From the NCBI GenBank assembly GCA_029721435.1, contig CM056577.1:31278719-31342718 (forward strand): DNA of 64,000 nt. Reading direction: 5' to 3'. The position numbers and the translations under genes were made by a program. Each line of letters opens with the position of its first letter. Position 1 is the first letter of the stretch. The stretch comes from Gymnothorax reevesii. Lineage: Eukaryota; Chordata; Actinopteri; Anguilliformes; Muraenidae. The notes beneath the pieces are model-generated. The model did no database searches, was not told where the DNA came from, and saw nothing but the letters and a program-made list of their open reading frames with translations. This document shows, piece by piece, positions 60,657-64,000 of the stretch.

Positions 60657-63036
60657 ACTTGCAGAGCTGCTCAGAGACTTCGTCAGAGGGTTACAACTAG
60701 TGTAGGCGCACAGAGTCTAGTAATTTACAGGGTTCCTTTGGGGTGCGAAGCCAGCTCCTTAAAAGAGGAAACGTAATGGAAAGCGACGGCACATTGCAAA
60801 ATCATAACCAGAAAGGAGTAGCGCATAGCCAAATGCCAAAAAAGGTGGAGGTGCTTGGCGTGAGTGTTTACCTTTTGACGTCTATATCTCTAGAGCGGTC
60901 ATCCCTTTTTTCAGGCTGATTCTTTGCAAAGGCGGGCACTTTCCAAGTCCTGAGTCTGTTTTTAGAGTCAGCCCGCATAATTTTTCCGCCGTTCATTGAG
61001 TCCACGGGGGGAGTCCGGCCAAGTCCACAAAAGTTCCCCATGTCTGATCTGGCCTTCGTGGATCAGAAAACATGGGTGTTGAAGTCTACGGCCGCCAAAG
61101 CAGGAAAACAAGCGTCATCTCTCGAAGATCCCCCTATCACTGAGAAAAAGAGGAATTGACGCAAATTACAAGCATGCGATGCCATGACAAATAATCAGCT
61201 TTGCTTTCAGGACTATTGCAATGCCAGTTACAACGCATAAAGCTGCATTCTGCTTGAAATTGAACTGAGTACTTCAAAAGCCAAGGGCTGCTTGTCAAAA
61301 ATTGCTGAACACAACACACCATAAAAAAATGAAAAGTTGACTCAGCCTTAAAAATGGAGGGTAACCAGCTACACAGCATTTTTTGAGCTGGCTCAACTTC
61401 AAGTTCTAAGTTCATTAAAAATTAGTGAGTGAAACTCAAAACCTTACTTACCATTTTATTTAAGTTTTTACGCAGTGTCTAGAGATACGGCAGTTTTATG
61501 GGTACGGCTGTCGATTTGAAGGGATTAGGGATTAATTTTAGGGTTAGATTAGGGCAGGGTTTGAAACTGGGACTGCCGTACCTCTCTACATTGAAATACA
61601 TCGGAAAACTGCCGTACTCGTAGCAACTGCCTTTGTAACAGTATAGCTGTGCCTACTTATCGAGACTTTGTGGCAGATAGAACATCTGACAAGCAGTGAC
61701 ACAACAATAACGAGATTAGCGGTCTGCAAGTGTGCAGGGCTGTGCATGGACATAGTACCTGAAAACAACATTTTCCCTAATGGAGCCACAACCGTAAAGC
61801 TTCATGTGTCAAAGTTTCGGTGTTATTTCAACTCTTAGTAGTATATATGGCCACTATTAGAATTACGTACTTTGTTGGAGCTCTTTTTTTAACACAGAAA
61901 CAGCTATAAAGACCAAATCTGAATGATTTCTTTACATCTTATTAGTTGACCAGCACTTCACCAAGCGCAACAAAAGCGTAAAGTTTGTCGAATCATATAG
62001 AGTGGCGATAAAGATAAGTTTCTGAAATCGTAACGCAGCAGATTGTGACCAATGAGAACCGAAGGCGAATACATTCGCTTCACGTCCCAGTCTCCACCTG
62101 AACTTACTTTTGGACTATGCCAATTGAAACCATCTGTATTGTCCTCTCGGTTTTACGTTAACTCTGAAAACTGAAATACAGAAAGTCAAATGCCTAATTT
62201 GTGAAATCTGACGTTATATAGAGCTAAGAACAACGGCGCTGCATTTTCATTCGTAATAACAACCTAAACTGTCCCAGAAAAGCATGCACTCACGGCTGCA
62301 CTCGAAAATCTACCACACAACTCGGCGGCACAATCATAACTTCTTAAACTGAATATGTTTCAAAACGATCGACACACATGGGCTAAATGGCTAAACTTTT
62401 CCTGTTTGAGAACAATCAGAAATCCGCAGTGAACACTGACTTCCATTTACCTTCGACTGGCTCGGGTGTTGCTCGCTTGTTTTCGCAAGAGCAAAACATG
62501 TCTGAGAGGTCACCAGTAAAGTTTCCTGTGTTTGGTTTCGTTTAGCATATGACACACGGAGGCCGCGGTGCAAGCAGAATGCGCACGTACATTGCTTTTA
62601 TTGTCTCGACAGTTGGTGATTACTGCATGTTTATCGCTAACTTTTTGAAGCACAGGTTTGTACACCAAAAACTACTCATTTCCATTACATTGACATTAAA
62701 TGTGTAAAACCCGGAACAAATCTTTCGTTGGAATATTGTTCCATTTTGATTCAGCACTCGTAATCCTGAGACAGCGTGACCGCCCTCGATCTACTCTGCA
62801 GCCAAATGCGGTAGGGCCTCTAAATAGGTGTTCGTCCCATGGACTCTGTATGGTTCGTACTTAGAAAAACTGATTGGATAAACTGATTAGCGACTTGGTG
62901 AAAGTGCGCCAGTTATACCTGTCAACATAGCTGCAGCCAACTGGAATGTAATATAAACTTATGTCAGTTTTCATGTGTCACACCTAAGCGCATATAACCT
63001 TCTTTCTGTTTCTATGTTTGATCTGAAATTTATTTA

Positions 63037-63067
<31 letters not shown>

Positions 63068-63182
63068 TAATATGAGAAAGACGTCACAGGTGGCAGCAAA
63101 ACTCGCTGACAATAAAAATAACTACTCAATTTAAATGGTATTAGTGTGTTATCCCCAGTTAACAACACTTCATGCGAAGCTA
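60657..63182. other. stretch with no recognised gene
   Basis: A short inverted pair with ggcagttt-type ends (about 61470-61600) suggests a MITE, and 61519-61555 has TTAGGG-like words. No coding block, splice-site cluster or RNA gene is identified. Confidence 0.45.
63025..63070. repeat. (ATTT)n microsatellite
   Basis: About nine tandem ATTT units ending in a T-rich run. Confidence 0.97.
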
Positions 63183-63183
63183 C

Positions 63184-63837
63184 AGTGCCGTGAAAAAGTA
63201 CTTGCCCCTTCCTGATTTTTTTTTTTTTTTACATATTTGTGACACTTAAATGTTTCAGATCATCAAACAAATTTTAATATTACACAAAGATAACCCGAGT
63301 AAATACAAAATGCAGTCTCTAAATGATGATTTCATGTACTGAGGGAAAGAAGCCATCCAAACCTACCTCGCCCTGGGTGAAAAAGTTAAATCATGAATTA
63401 ACTGCGATTAATCACATTTTTGAGTTCAATTTCACTAGTCACAGCCAGGCCTGATTACTGCCAGACCTGTTGAAGAAATAAAGCACTTAAATAGAACCTC
63501 TCTGAAAAAGTGAAGTAGGCTTAAAGATCTCAGAATGCAACTCATCATACCGTGAGTCAAAGAAATTCAAGAACAGATGAGAAACAATGTCATTGCCATC
63601 TATCAGTCTGGATAGGGTTACAAAGCCATTTCTAAGGCTTTGGGACTTCAGCGAACCACGGTGAGAGCCAATATCCACAAATGGAGAAAACTTGGAACAC
63701 TGGTGAACCTTCCCAGGAGTGGCCGGCCTACCAAAATTACTCCAGGAGTGCATAAAATTTTGCAACTGGTTACCTGTTGCTCTAAATCACCAAAGGAATA
63801 TATTATTTTATTCACAAGCAGGCATTTCAAAGAATAA
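63184..63837 (+). mobile_element. truncated Tc1-like transposon with transposase N-terminal fragment
   Basis: The left end cagtgccgtgaaaaagtact is the terminal repeat of a common vertebrate Tc1 family. About 455 bp later the plus strand reads LGLQRTTVRANIHKWRK and NLPRSGRPTKITP, the second half of the paired-type DNA-binding domain with an intact GRPT. Similarity fails after about residue 65 and the catalytic domain is missing, so the copy is dead or cut by a rearrangement. Confidence 0.85.
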
Positions 63838-64000
63838 GAATGAAATAATAAAGCAGGTGGCAAAGTAGGGTCATTTTCTCATAGACTTCAGTAGCACTGA
63901 ACTTCTTTCTGCAGTCACCAACGTCGCCATACGGAAAATTTTCTTTTTTCAATCATTGTTTTTTAAAGCATGGTATATATGACTGCCTGACGCCTTGTGA

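Noticed and set aside
61519..61555. TTAGGG-like words suggesting an interstitial telomere
   Set aside because: Only a few irregular words within a MITE-like inverted repeat, not a tandem telomeric array.

Overview
The window is eukaryotic and vertebrate, almost certainly a ray-finned fish. It has short coding exons with consensus AG/GT borders, long introns full of Tc1, hAT and Harbinger-type DNA transposons, and fish-type SINE/MITE sequences. I recognise two protein-coding genes, arranged tail to tail. On the + strand are the last four coding exons of ankh (progressive ankylosis protein), with the stop at 21370 and the 3' UTR running to about 22.8 kb. On the - strand is a complete otulin gene (Met1-linked ubiquitin deubiquitinase) in nine proposed coding exons, from the ATG at 42944 down to the stop at 24072. 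The same convergent OTULIN/ANKH neighbourhood exists in mammals (human 5p15.2), which supports both calls.

Layout. 1-5255 is intronic ankh sequence with SINE-like repeats and a truncated Tc1 element. 5256-10512 is a huge minisatellite of about 159 copies of a 33-bp unit ending exactly at an ankh splice acceptor. 10513-21370 holds ankh exons at 10513-10642, 13470-13593, 17863-17962 and 21239-21370, with introns carrying a hAT-type MITE and palindromes. 21371-24071 is the shared 3' region of the convergent genes. 24072-42944 is otulin; its introns hold an apparently intact Tc1-like transposon (32328-33833), a decayed Tc1 copy, an inverted-repeat element with a hammerhead-ribozyme-like motif, and CA repeats that carry extra copies of an otulin splice donor. 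43.1-64 kb contains no gene I can name. It holds inverted repeats, dispersed duplications, and a four-unit tandem array (49.8-57.6 kb, ~1.55-kb unit) in which every unit carries a copy of otulin coding exon 2. One array unit is split by a nested pair of DNA transposons. A Tc1-type relic closes the window.

The most unusual features are two cases where exon/intron borders became repeat arrays. The ankh minisatellite unit is 13 nt of intron (pyrimidine tract plus AG) and the first 20 nt of the exon, so the gene presents well over a hundred near-identical 3' splice sites before the real one. The otulin exon-2 copies keep open reading frames, AG/GT borders and matching 2-2 phases upstream of the gene's own first exon. 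A third, smaller case is two extra copies of the otulin exon-6 splice donor inside a CA-repeat tract. All gene models are my own splice-and-phase reading; no transcript data were available.
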